Assembly: GCA_964482515.1 (NCBI GenBank)
Contig: CAYZXT010000020.1
Span: 1 to 41,391, forward strand
Origin: CAYZXT01 sp964482515
GTDB taxonomy: Bacteria; Elusimicrobiota; Elusimicrobia; FEN-1173
DNA length: 41,391 nt
Direction: 5' to 3'
The position numbers and the translations under genes were made by a program. The notes below the pieces were generated by a model, which saw nothing but the letters and a program-made list of their open reading frames with translations, was not told the DNA's origin and searched no databases. Below are positions 7,742 to 14,334 of the stretch, one piece after another; position 1 is the first letter of the stretch; every line of letters starts with the position of its first letter.

Positions 7742-8392
7742 CTATTTACCCTCCAGGGAGGCCGGAATTACAAGGGGCTTGGAGGCGTCCGGTTCGTCGA
7801 AATTCCGCCATACCTTCGAGTACCTGTCCCACAGGAGCGCGCGGGCGCGGCTGAGCCGCACACGCGTGTGGTTCAGACTGATTCCCAGGATCGTCGCGAT
7901 TTCCGAATCAGGCAGTCTGCGATGATACCGTAGAAGGAAAGGCGCTTTGAGTTTATCGGGCAAAGCGGCGACCAGCCGATCCAATATCTCTTCGGCTTCC
8001 TTCTGTTCCAAGAAGGCCAATGCCGACACATCGTTTCCGGCCACGTCCATCGGGCGGGGATCATCCTCGGTTCCCTTCAGGAAGTCCAAAGAAATGATGC
8101 GGAGGATTTTGCGCCGGCGAAGGCGGTTGCGGCAGAGGTTTAGTGCAATGGTGTAGAGCCAGTTTTGGAGTTTGTGGCCCGCTTGGTAGCGCGCGAGATT
8201 TTTATAGAGCTTCAGGAAGGTTTCCTGGACCACGTCGTCCGCCTCGACATCATCCCGCAGGACGCGGGCGCAAAGATCGAACAAAGGCCCCTGGTGAGAC
8301 TCCACAATGGAGCGGAACGCCTCGGGCTCCCCCCGGAGGGCGGCCTGAATGAGGGCGATATCATCGGAATGGCTGGGCTCGGGCTGTTCCAT
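7742..8392 (-). CDS. ECF-type RNA polymerase sigma factor
   Basis: The 216-residue protein has the two ECF domains. Region 2 (about 24-98) contains the DDVVQETFLKLYKNLARYQ helix and QNWLYTIALNLCRNRLRRRK for -10 recognition. Region 4 (about 130-190) has the helix-turn-helix PDSEIATILGISLNHTRVRLSRAR for -35 recognition. The length is slightly above the usual ECF size because of a short C-terminal tail. It is the first gene of the envelope module and probably controls itself: an ECF-type promoter lies at 8400-8427. The start follows AAAGAG. It is most similar in style to RpoE/SigW-like factors. Confidence 0.92.
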   Translation of the reverse strand: MEQPEPSHSDDIALIQAALRGEPEAFRSIVESHQGPLFDLCARVLRDDVEADDVVQETFLKLYKNLARYQAGHKLQNWLYTIALNLCRNRLRRRKILRIISLDFLKGTEDDPRPMDVAGNDVSALAFLEQKEAEEILDRLVAALPDKLKAPFLLRYHRRLPDSEIATILGISLNHTRVRLSRARALLWDRYSKVWRNFDEPDASKPLVIPASLEGK

Positions 8393-8399
8393 CTCTTTA

Positions 8400-8427
8400 T
8401 ATACGCGGGACGCCCTTTCAGATTACA
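8400..8427 (-). promoter_or_regulatory. ECF-type promoter upstream of the sigma factor gene
   Basis: On the minus strand, TGTAAT (8427-8422) and CGTATA (8405-8400) are 16 bases apart, the spacing and motif style of ECF promoters (TGTAAC, N16, CGTCTA). The start codon at 8392 is only about eight bases past the -10 box, so the leader would be extremely short. A similarly built element precedes the copper ATPase gene at 14259-14286. Confidence 0.5.
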
Positions 8428-8441
8428 CAGCGTGGTTGCAA

Positions 8442-9158
8442 TTATTTTTTTAAGATCGTGGAGAGCACTTTTTCTTTGTCGATCTTCTTGGTGCAGAAGA
8501 ACCAATCGTAGCATTTGATGTCTTCCTTGCTCTCCATCCGTTCCTTCGCGACGCCGCAAGACCCCGCCGTCGGGACGATCACATCGTCCCCCGGCCGCCA
8601 GTCCGCGGGCGTGGCCACGGAAAACGCGTCGGCCGTCTGGAGCGCCACGACCACCCTGTACAACTCATCGAAGTTCCGCCCCAGGCTGAGCGGATAATAA
8701 ATGATCGTCCGGATGATCCCCTTGGGATCGATCACGAACACGGCGCGCACGGCTTTCGTGCTGCTCTCGCCGGGCTGGATCATCCCGTATTTTTTGGCGA
8801 CTTCCATCGTGATGTCTTCGACCAAGGGAAATTTCACCTCGATATCCTTCATCCCCTTGTACTCGATCTTTTCCTTGATCGTGCGCAACCACGCGATGTG
8901 GCTGTAGAGGCCGTCTATGGAGAGTCCCACCAGCTTGCAATTCGCTTTGTTGAACTGCCCCTCCATCGAGGCGAACGTCATGAACTCGGAAGTGCAGACG
9001 GGCGTGAAGTCAGCGGGATGGCTGAAGAGGATCACCCAGCTGCCGGCATATTGTTCCGGAAAATTGATGTCACCCTGCGTGGTGACGGCCTTGAACGCCG
9101 GGGCTTTGTCTCCGATTCGAGGCATGGTGGCGGGCGCTGATTGAGTCGCGTTATCCAT
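8442..9158 (-). CDS. Peroxiredoxin, Prx6 / archaeal PrxA type
   Basis: The 238-residue protein starts at ATG 9158 with AAGGAG upstream; the frame stays open further upstream but without homology. It has the peroxidatic motif HPADFTPVCTSEF (Cys55) and the long Prx6-type C-terminal arm (RAVFVIDPKGIIR, WRPGDDVIVP). Cysteines 201, 216 and 222 in the arm (SCGVAKER, KCYDWFFCTKK) match the C-terminal Cys arrangement of archaeal PrxA homologs such as the Aeropyrum enzyme. It reduces H2O2 and alkyl peroxides in the cytosol. It follows the MBL-fold gene by 70 bases and may be the last gene of the Fur-family operon or have its own promoter. Confidence 0.92.
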   Translation of the reverse strand: MDNATQSAPATMPRIGDKAPAFKAVTTQGDINFPEQYAGSWVILFSHPADFTPVCTSEFMTFASMEGQFNKANCKLVGLSIDGLYSHIAWLRTIKEKIEYKGMKDIEVKFPLVEDITMEVAKKYGMIQPGESSTKAVRAVFVIDPKGIIRTIIYYPLSLGRNFDELYRVVVALQTADAFSVATPADWRPGDDVIVPTAGSCGVAKERMESKEDIKCYDWFFCTKKIDKEKVLSTILKK

Positions 9159-9228
9159 TTTAATTCTCCTTGGAACTTCAATTTTAGGTTTCGTCTCTAA
9201 GAAGCAATATCCGCAAAAAGGATCCCGA

Positions 9229-10005
9229 TCAAAAAGCGTAAGCGAAACCCGCGCCGCTGCCCGCGCACCGGTCGCCGAAGCGTTCGCGGAAGGCCTTGGC
9301 GGCCGGAGCGCCGGTGCAATGACCCGGAATGATCCGCCGCACGTCGTATCGAGCGAAGGCGTCCAGGGTGAACGCGATCCGTTCTTCCGACGCCCTGGCC
9401 AGGTGCGTTCCGCCGAAGACGGCGCGGAAGGTCTTCTCTCCGGTGAGGGACGATATATAGTCCAAGGTGTTGACCGCGCCGGAATGGCCGCAGCCCAGCA
9501 GGACGACGATGCCGCCGCGGGTCTGGATCCAAAGGGCCTGGTCGTCCGGAACATGGTCCGGCGTCAGGCAATCCGGTTCGAGAAAAAAATCCCCGCCCGC
9601 GTCCTCCTCCGTTTTCCGGGGGATGGCTCCCGTGACCCAGACGCCGGGCATGATCTCCGACGGAGACTCCGTCCAGACGACGGACGCCTTGTGCTTTTGG
9701 AGGGCGGACCGGATCTCCGGCCGCATTCCGATGGAATGGACCGTTCCGTTCGCGTGGCGGCTGTAGCGTTCCCGAAGGCATTCGGGGTGGAGGAAAATCC
9801 TTGCGCCCGGAGAGCGCTCCAGGAGGTGGGCCAGCCCCCCCGTGTGGTCGTAGTGCCCGTGGCTGAACGCCGCCGCTTGCGCTTTTTCCAAAGGAAGGCC
9901 CAGGAGCTCCGAGTTGCCGGCGAAAGCCGGGCCCTGGCCCGTATCGAACAGGCAGACCCGGCCGTCCTTTTCGATCCAAAAAGAAATCCCGTGCTCCGCC
10001 GCCAT
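9229..10005 (-). CDS. MBL-fold metallo-hydrolase (start uncertain)
   Basis: From ATG 10005 the product has 258 residues with the metal motif HGHYDH (H49, H51, D53, H54), a later GCGHSG and PGHCTG, all typical of the metallo-beta-lactamase fold, closest to the 7,8-dihydropterin synthase-like (arCOG00503 type) group. The frame is open upstream and encodes VSLRVVTDNAARAD, which resembles the first strand of these enzymes (VDN). No ATG, GTG or TTG exists in frame before the ZIP gene; an ATT at 10072-10074 overlaps the ZIP stop codon. Translation may therefore start at that ATT by coupling. Substrate unknown. Confidence 0.82.
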   Translation of the reverse strand: MAAEHGISFWIEKDGRVCLFDTGQGPAFAGNSELLGLPLEKAQAAAFSHGHYDHTGGLAHLLERSPGARIFLHPECLRERYSRHANGTVHSIGMRPEIRSALQKHKASVVWTESPSEIMPGVWVTGAIPRKTEEDAGGDFFLEPDCLTPDHVPDDQALWIQTRGGIVVLLGCGHSGAVNTLDYISSLTGEKTFRAVFGGTHLARASEERIAFTLDAFARYDVRRIIPGHCTGAPAAKAFRERFGDRCAGSGAGFAYAF

Positions 10006-10069
10006 GTCCGCCCGCGCGGCGTTGTCGGTGACGACGCGGAGGGAGACCGTCTCCGTGCGTTCCGCGGTT

Positions 10070-10810
10070 CTAATGGAAAACCTCCATGAGCGCGATGCTT
10101 CCCACTCCGGCGACCATGAGCCCCAGCCGCAGGAGCGCGCTTCCCGTCGTCATCTTTCCGCGGGAACCGGGGATGAGGTCCGCCAGGGCGATGTAGATGA
10201 AGCCGGCGGCGGCGAGCGCCGTGACGTAGGGCATGGCTTCTTCGAGGTGGCGGAAGGAAAGGTACGCCAGAACGCCGCCCGGCAGGGCGGTGGAACCGGA
10301 AAGGATGTTCATGAGGAAAGCCTTCCGCCGCGAATAGCCGTTCTTCAGCAGGATGGCGAAATCCCCCACCTCCTGCGGGAGCTCGTGGGCCAGCACCGCC
10401 GCGGAAGCCGCGATCCCCAGCGGGAAGGACCCCATGAACGCCGCCGCGATCACGGCCCCGTCCACGAAGTTGTGGACGCCGTCGCCGATGAGGACGAGCG
10501 GGCCGGAGGCGTCGTGCACGGCGCAATCCTCCGTGTGGCAATGCCGCCAAACGATGAATTGCTCGAGGACGAAGAACAGGAACAGCCCCGCCAGCGTCGC
10601 GGCAAGGGCGCGCCCCGGCGCGATCTCCGCCATGGCCTCGGGCAGCAGGCCGAGGAAGGCCGCGCCCAAAAGGACACCCGTCGCGTAGGCGACCAGGAGC
10701 GGGACGGTTTTCCGACGGGTCTCTTCCTCCAGAACGAGGAACAAGCCCGCCGCCGCCACGGAGACGACGCCGCCCAGGAAGGTGAAAAGGATGATCCACG
10801 CCAGCGTCAC
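10070..10810 (-). CDS. ZIP-family divalent metal transporter
   Basis: The 246-residue protein starts at a GTG (10810). About eight membrane helices are visible, with the ZIP binuclear metal-site motifs in helix 4 (GDGVHNFVDGAVIAAAF) and helix 5 (AVLAHELPQEVGDFAILL). The loop before helix 4 carries WRHCHTEDCAVHD, a His/Cys metal-binding patch expected in ZIP variable loops. It imports Zn2+, Fe2+ or a related ion across the inner membrane. It lies within the Fur-family gene cluster, which agrees with metal-responsive control. Specificity cannot be read from the sequence. Confidence 0.92.
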   Translation of the reverse strand: MTLAWIILFTFLGGVVSVAAAGLFLVLEEETRRKTVPLLVAYATGVLLGAAFLGLLPEAMAEIAPGRALAATLAGLFLFFVLEQFIVWRHCHTEDCAVHDASGPLVLIGDGVHNFVDGAVIAAAFMGSFPLGIAASAAVLAHELPQEVGDFAILLKNGYSRRKAFLMNILSGSTALPGGVLAYLSFRHLEEAMPYVTALAAAGFIYIALADLIPGSRGKMTTGSALLRLGLMVAGVGSIALMEVFH

Positions 10811-10838
10811 GTCCGCCCCCGCGCGCCGCCTTCTCCGT

Positions 10839-12515
10839 TCACGACACCACGTCCTTGTCGGAGCAAATGAGGATCCCGCCGGTCAGGTTCAGCACCTTGC
10901 CGAAACCGCTCTGCTGCAGGATCCGCGCCGCCAGGTATCCGCGGAAGCCGATCTTGCAGTAGACCACGGTTTCCTTTTGCGGATCCAATTCGGACAGCCG
11001 GTCGCGGAGATCGTCCACCGGGATATGGACGGCGCCCGCCAGGTGGCCGGCCTTGAATTCCGCCGGCGTGCGGACGTCCACGAGCTGGATCGGGTCTTTC
11101 TTCCGGAGGCGGTCCTGGAGGACGCCGCAGGTGATCGTGCCGATTTCCTCCCGGGACACGTTGGCCGCGGCGAAGCCCGCCATGACGACGGGGTCCTTGG
11201 CCGAGGAGAACTGCGGCGCGTAGGCGAGGTCGAGGTTTTCCAGGTCCGTCACCTTCATTCCGGCGGAGAGGGCCGTGGCGAGCACGTCGATGCGCTTGTC
11301 GACGCCGCGTTCCCCCACGGCCTGCGCTCCCAATATCCGCCCAGAACTTTTTTCCACCACCAGCTTCATGTGTATCATGGCGCCGCCCGGATAATAACCG
11401 GCATGGTCCAGGGAATGGGTGAACGAAACATAATGGGATATCCCCTCCCTCGCCGCTTCCCGCTCGGACAACCCCGTCTTCGCCGCCGTGATCCCCATGC
11501 ATTCGACGATGGCCGTTCCGAGCGCGCCGGGAAAACTCAGTTGGGCGCCGGCCGCGTTGGCGCCGGCCACGCGGCCCTGTTTGTTGGCGGGCCCGGCCAG
11601 CGGCATGCGCGTCTTCTTTCCGGTCACGAGCTGGACGACTTCCACCGCGTCGCCCGCGGCGTAGATGTCCTGGTCCGACGTCCGCTGATGCTCGTCGACC
11701 GCGATGCCGCCCGCCTGTCCGATGGACAACCCGCAATCGCGGGCGAGTTTGAGCTCCGGGCGCACGCCGATGGAAAGGATGACCATGTCCGCCGGAAGCT
11801 CCCGCCCGCTTTGCAGCACGACCGTATTGACCGCCGGGCTCCCTTTAAAAGCCTTGATCCCGTCGGCCAGGACCAGAGTGATCCCCTGTTCCTCGAGCTG
11901 CCGCGCGACAAAGACCGCCATGTCCGCGTCGAAAGGCGGCAGGACCTGGGGGAGCATTTCCACGAGGTTGACTTCGAGTCCGCGGCGCTTGAGCGCCTCT
12001 GCCGCCTCCAGGCCGATGAAGCCCGCGCCCACCACGACCGCCCGCTTCGGCTTCCGGACGGAGATCCATTCGCGGATCGCGTCGGAATCAGGGACGGTCT
12101 TCACGGTGAAAACGTTTTCGGCGGGCAAGCCGGGCAGGTCGGGAACGATGGCGCCGGCCCCGGGGGCCAGCACGAGCTTGTGGTATTCCTGGATGAAGAT
12201 TCTATCGGTCGCCAGGTCTTTCACTTCCACCCGTTTGGTAACCCGGTCGACGCTCAGCACTTCGTGCCGGAGATGGACCTTCACCCGGAAGCGGTCCCAG
12301 AAACTTTTCGCGCTCTGGAGCAGCAGGTCCTCCCGCTTCCGGATCTCATCGCCGACGTAATAAGGAAGTCCGCAGTTGGCGAAGGAGACGTAGGGCCCGC
12401 GCTCGAAGAGGACGATCTCCGCGTGCTCGTCGGTCCGGCGCGCCTTAGCAGCCGCCCCGGCGCCTCCGGCCACGCCTCCGACAACGACTATGATCTTGCG
12501 GTCGATGGAATACAT
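10839..12515 (-). CDS. CoA-disulfide reductase / persulfide reductase with C-terminal rhodanese domain
   Basis: The 558-residue protein starts at 12515 after AAGGAG. The N-terminal FAD/NAD(P)H disulfide reductase part (about 1-450) has a glycine-rich motif (VVVGGVAGGAGAAAKAR), the redox Cys48 in FANCGLPYYVGDEI and a second nucleotide motif (AVVVGAGFIGLEAAEAL). A rhodanese domain (about 465-555) follows, with TPAEFKAGHLAGAVHIP and active Cys520 in CKIGFRG. This CoADR-Rhd architecture is known from Bacillus and Shewanella (NADH-dependent persulfide reductase, polysulfide or CoA persulfide reduction). It fits thiol/sulfane redox control beside the NifX-like and Fur-family genes. Confidence 0.93.
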   Translation of the reverse strand: MYSIDRKIIVVVGGVAGGAGAAAKARRTDEHAEIVLFERGPYVSFANCGLPYYVGDEIRKREDLLLQSAKSFWDRFRVKVHLRHEVLSVDRVTKRVEVKDLATDRIFIQEYHKLVLAPGAGAIVPDLPGLPAENVFTVKTVPDSDAIREWISVRKPKRAVVVGAGFIGLEAAEALKRRGLEVNLVEMLPQVLPPFDADMAVFVARQLEEQGITLVLADGIKAFKGSPAVNTVVLQSGRELPADMVILSIGVRPELKLARDCGLSIGQAGGIAVDEHQRTSDQDIYAAGDAVEVVQLVTGKKTRMPLAGPANKQGRVAGANAAGAQLSFPGALGTAIVECMGITAAKTGLSEREAAREGISHYVSFTHSLDHAGYYPGGAMIHMKLVVEKSSGRILGAQAVGERGVDKRIDVLATALSAGMKVTDLENLDLAYAPQFSSAKDPVVMAGFAAANVSREEIGTITCGVLQDRLRKKDPIQLVDVRTPAEFKAGHLAGAVHIPVDDLRDRLSELDPQKETVVYCKIGFRGYLAARILQQSGFGKVLNLTGGILICSDKDVVS

Positions 12516-12539
12516 TGGGTCTCCTTCACGAAAACGAAA

Positions 12540-12905
12540 TCAATGCCCGTCGCAGACGTGCCCTTCCGGGTGGACGCAGGCGTGGGGCGTCGCCTGCAGC
12601 GTTCCCTCGAGGTATTTCCTCACGATGGTTTCCGGGAAATCCGCCGACACGCCGGCGACGACGCGGATGTTGTTTTCCACGAGCAGACTCTGCGCCATGG
12701 CGCCCATCCCCCCGGCGATGACCAGTTCCACCTTGTGTTCGGAAAGCCATCGCGGGAGCAGTCCGTGCGCGTGCGGCGGCGCCGCGACCTCGCTCGAGGC
12801 CGATATGCTCCGGCCCTTTTCATCGACATCCACCAAAGCGAACTTCTCGGAATGTCCGAAATGCTCCGACAACCGGCCGTCGGCCAAAGGCATGGCTATT
12901 CTCAT
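12540..12905 (-). CDS. NifX/NifB-C-type dinitrogenase iron-molybdenum cofactor family protein
   Basis: The 121-residue protein starts at ATG 12905 after AGGAGG. It begins MRIAMPLADGRLSEHFGHSE, the standard N-terminus of the family, followed by VELVIAGGMGAMAQSLLVE (about 66-84) and VVAGVSADFPETIVRKYLEG. The C-terminus is His/Cys-rich (HACVHPEGHVCDGH), likely binding a metal or Fe-S cluster. No nitrogenase genes are visible. Stand-alone members are common in anaerobes and are thought to handle metal clusters. It lies between the regulator and the CoA-disulfide reductase, 22 bases after the former. Confidence 0.9.
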   Translation of the reverse strand: MRIAMPLADGRLSEHFGHSEKFALVDVDEKGRSISASSEVAAPPHAHGLLPRWLSEHKVELVIAGGMGAMAQSLLVENNIRVVAGVSADFPETIVRKYLEGTLQATPHACVHPEGHVCDGH

Positions 12906-12927
12906 AGGGTGAATCCTCCTGAATAAA

Positions 12928-13374
12928 TTAAGTTCTTTTTCGTTGGTTCTTCGTTTCGCGGCTGCACTTCGGGCAGAGCCCGAAGAGTTCCAGCATGTGG
13001 GATTTGATGACGAACCCCTTCTTTTCCTTGGCGTACTTCGCGAAGGAATCGATCTCGCAAAGCGGGATGTTCTCGATGCGCTCACAAGCCGTGCAGAAGA
13101 CGTGGTGGAAATGCGCGGCCTGGTCCTTCAGTTCATACCACCGGACCTTCCCGTTGAAAGCGATGCTGTGGACGACGCCGGCCAGCTCGAGGGAGTTGAG
13201 CGTCCGGTGGACGGTGGCCAGATCGCAGGCGCCCCTTCCCATGAGCTTATGCAAACGCTTCGCCGTCACCGGCGACTTAAGACCGGTCAGCGTCTGCAGG
13301 ACCGCCCGGCGCTTCCGCGTCGAGTAGCCCTTCAGGGAAAGGAGGAGAGAGTCCAGCCGCTGTGTTCGGTTCAC
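12928..13374 (-). CDS. Fur-family metal or peroxide-responsive repressor
   Basis: The 148-residue protein is taken to start at the GTG at 13374 (VNRTQRLDSLL), because the region before it is promoter and operator. The winged-helix part includes YSTRKRRAVLQTLTG and DLATVHRTLNSLELAGVVHSI. The dimer domain contains HFHHVFCTACERIENIPLC and FGLCPKCSRE, giving the paired CxxC motifs that hold structural zinc. It is probably autoregulated through the Nur-like box at 13394-13410. The metal (Ni, Zn, Fe or peroxide sensing) cannot be read from the protein alone. It heads the NifX / CoA-disulfide reductase / ZIP / MBL cluster. Confidence 0.9.
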   Translation of the reverse strand: MNRTQRLDSLLLSLKGYSTRKRRAVLQTLTGLKSPVTAKRLHKLMGRGACDLATVHRTLNSLELAGVVHSIAFNGKVRWYELKDQAAHFHHVFCTACERIENIPLCEIDSFAKYAKEKKGFVIKSHMLELFGLCPKCSRETKNQRKRT

Positions 13375-13393
13375 ATCCGACAGTATATATAAT

Positions 13394-13410
13394 TTGCAAA
13401 TGACTTGCAG
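13394..13410 (-). promoter_or_regulatory. Nur-like Fur-family operator with adjoining -10 box
   Basis: On the minus strand the sequence reads CTGCAA-GTCAT-TTGCAA, an inverted repeat matching the Nur box form tTGCaa-N5-ttGCAA known from the Streptomyces nickel regulator. A TATATA/TATACT -10-like run follows at 13381-13392, 7-18 bases before the GTG start of the Fur-family gene. Bound repressor would cover the promoter, so autoregulation is the simple reading. Confidence 0.6.
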
Positions 13411-13424
13411 ATTATAAATCCGCC

Positions 13425-13589
13425 TTACCGCGACGCCGCGATCAAATAGCCCAGAAGGGCGCCGTAAAGCGTGCTGACGTAGGGGTTGGACGTCAGCGGA
13501 CAGGCCCCCGTGGAGCAGCCGACCGATCGATACCACCCGTAACCCAAAGCTCCGCCGATGACCATTCCCAAAACAATGCGCATTGCCAT
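13425..13589 (-). CDS. Small membrane protein, DUF6132-like
   Basis: The 54-residue protein starts at ATG 13589 with GGGAG nine bases upstream. It reads MAMRIVLGMVIGGALGYGWY, then RSVGCSTGACPLTSNPYVST, then a second hydrophobic stretch (LYGALLGYLIA). The two short helices joined by a Cys-containing loop (CSTGACPLTSNP) are what defines DUF6132. It sits in the inner membrane. Function is unknown; the paired Cys suggests a metal or redox role. It lies immediately upstream of the Fur-family gene and divergent from the copper-type sigma factor, in keeping with the metal/redox block. Confidence 0.8.
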   Translation of the reverse strand: MAMRIVLGMVIGGALGYGWYRSVGCSTGACPLTSNPYVSTLYGALLGYLIAASR

Positions 13590-13694
13590 GATTGACTCCC
13601 GATGCCGCCGGATTGTGAACTAGAGAGTTGCTTCACCCATTAGATGCGGAAAACAGGAAAAGGATTCCTCTTAATTTTTATACAATTCAAAACC

Positions 13695-14237
13695 ATGGCC
13701 CCCAAAAATCCCGCGGACGAGATCATCAAAAATCACAAAACCTTCCTGGCGTTCGTCCGAAAGCGCGTCGGCAGCGAGGAGGAGGCCGAGGAAATCCTGC
13801 AGGCGTCCTACGCCAAGGGCCTCCACAAGCTGGGCGGCGTCAACGACCGCGAAAACATAGTGGCCTGGTTCTACCGGATCCTGCGCAACGGCCTGGTGGA
13901 TCACTACCGGCGCAAAGCCGTGGAATCGAAGGCCCTCGTTCAATACGCCTACGAGGACCCCGCGATGAAAAAACGGGAAGAGGCTGCGCTGGAAAAAGCC
14001 GTCTGCGCCTGCGTCAAAAAACTGGTCAAGACCGCGAAACCGGAATACGCCGACATCATAGAAAAGGTGGACCTTGGCGGCGCGTCCGTGACGGACTATG
14101 CCCGGCAAGCCGGCGTCTCCGCCAACAACGCCACCGTCCGCGTCCACCGCGCCCGCCAAAGCCTGAAGAAACGCCTCCTGGAAACCTGCGGCGCTTGCGC
14201 CCGCCACGGCTGCCTGGACTGTTCCTGCAAGCACTAG
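13695..14237 (+). CDS. CorE-like ECF sigma factor with Cys-rich C-terminus
   Basis: The 180-residue protein from ATG 13695 (an in-frame ATG at 13644 is less likely) has sigma region 2 (about 10-75, SYAKGLHKLGGVNDRENIVAWFYRILRN) and region 4 (about 100-160, VTDYARQAGVSANNATVRVHRAR). It carries a CAC motif at the start of region 4 (KAVCACVKKL) and ends CGACARHGCLDCSCKH. A Cys-rich tail replaces an anti-sigma in the CorE / ECF44 group, first described in Myxococcus, where metal binding to the tail switches activity by copper redox state. The next gene is a copper ATPase with an ECF-type promoter, so copper control is a strong inference. Confidence 0.85.
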   Translation: MAPKNPADEIIKNHKTFLAFVRKRVGSEEEAEEILQASYAKGLHKLGGVNDRENIVAWFYRILRNGLVDHYRRKAVESKALVQYAYEDPAMKKREEAALEKAVCACVKKLVKTAKPEYADIIEKVDLGGASVTDYARQAGVSANNATVRVHRARQSLKKRLLETCGACARHGCLDCSCKH

Positions 14238-14258
14238 CCAAGATATCTTTCCACCAAC

Positions 14259-14286
14259 TGTAATGTTTTTGGAGCGTCCGCGTCAG
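14259..14286 (+). promoter_or_regulatory. ECF-type promoter upstream of the copper ATPase gene
   Basis: TGTAAT (14259-14264) and CGTCAG (14281-14286) are 16 bases apart. The motif and spacing are those of ECF promoters. It lies between the CorE-like sigma gene and the copper ATPase start at 14335 and is the obvious candidate target of that sigma factor. Confidence 0.55.
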
Positions 14287-14334
14287 CATAGGTGAAAGCC
14301 GGTCAACGACCGAGATCGTTTAAAGGAGATTTTT

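Noticed and set aside
10782..12926. 714-codon plus-strand frame
   Set aside because: It lies opposite the CoA-disulfide reductase and NifX-like genes, whose motifs are clear, so it is a shadow.
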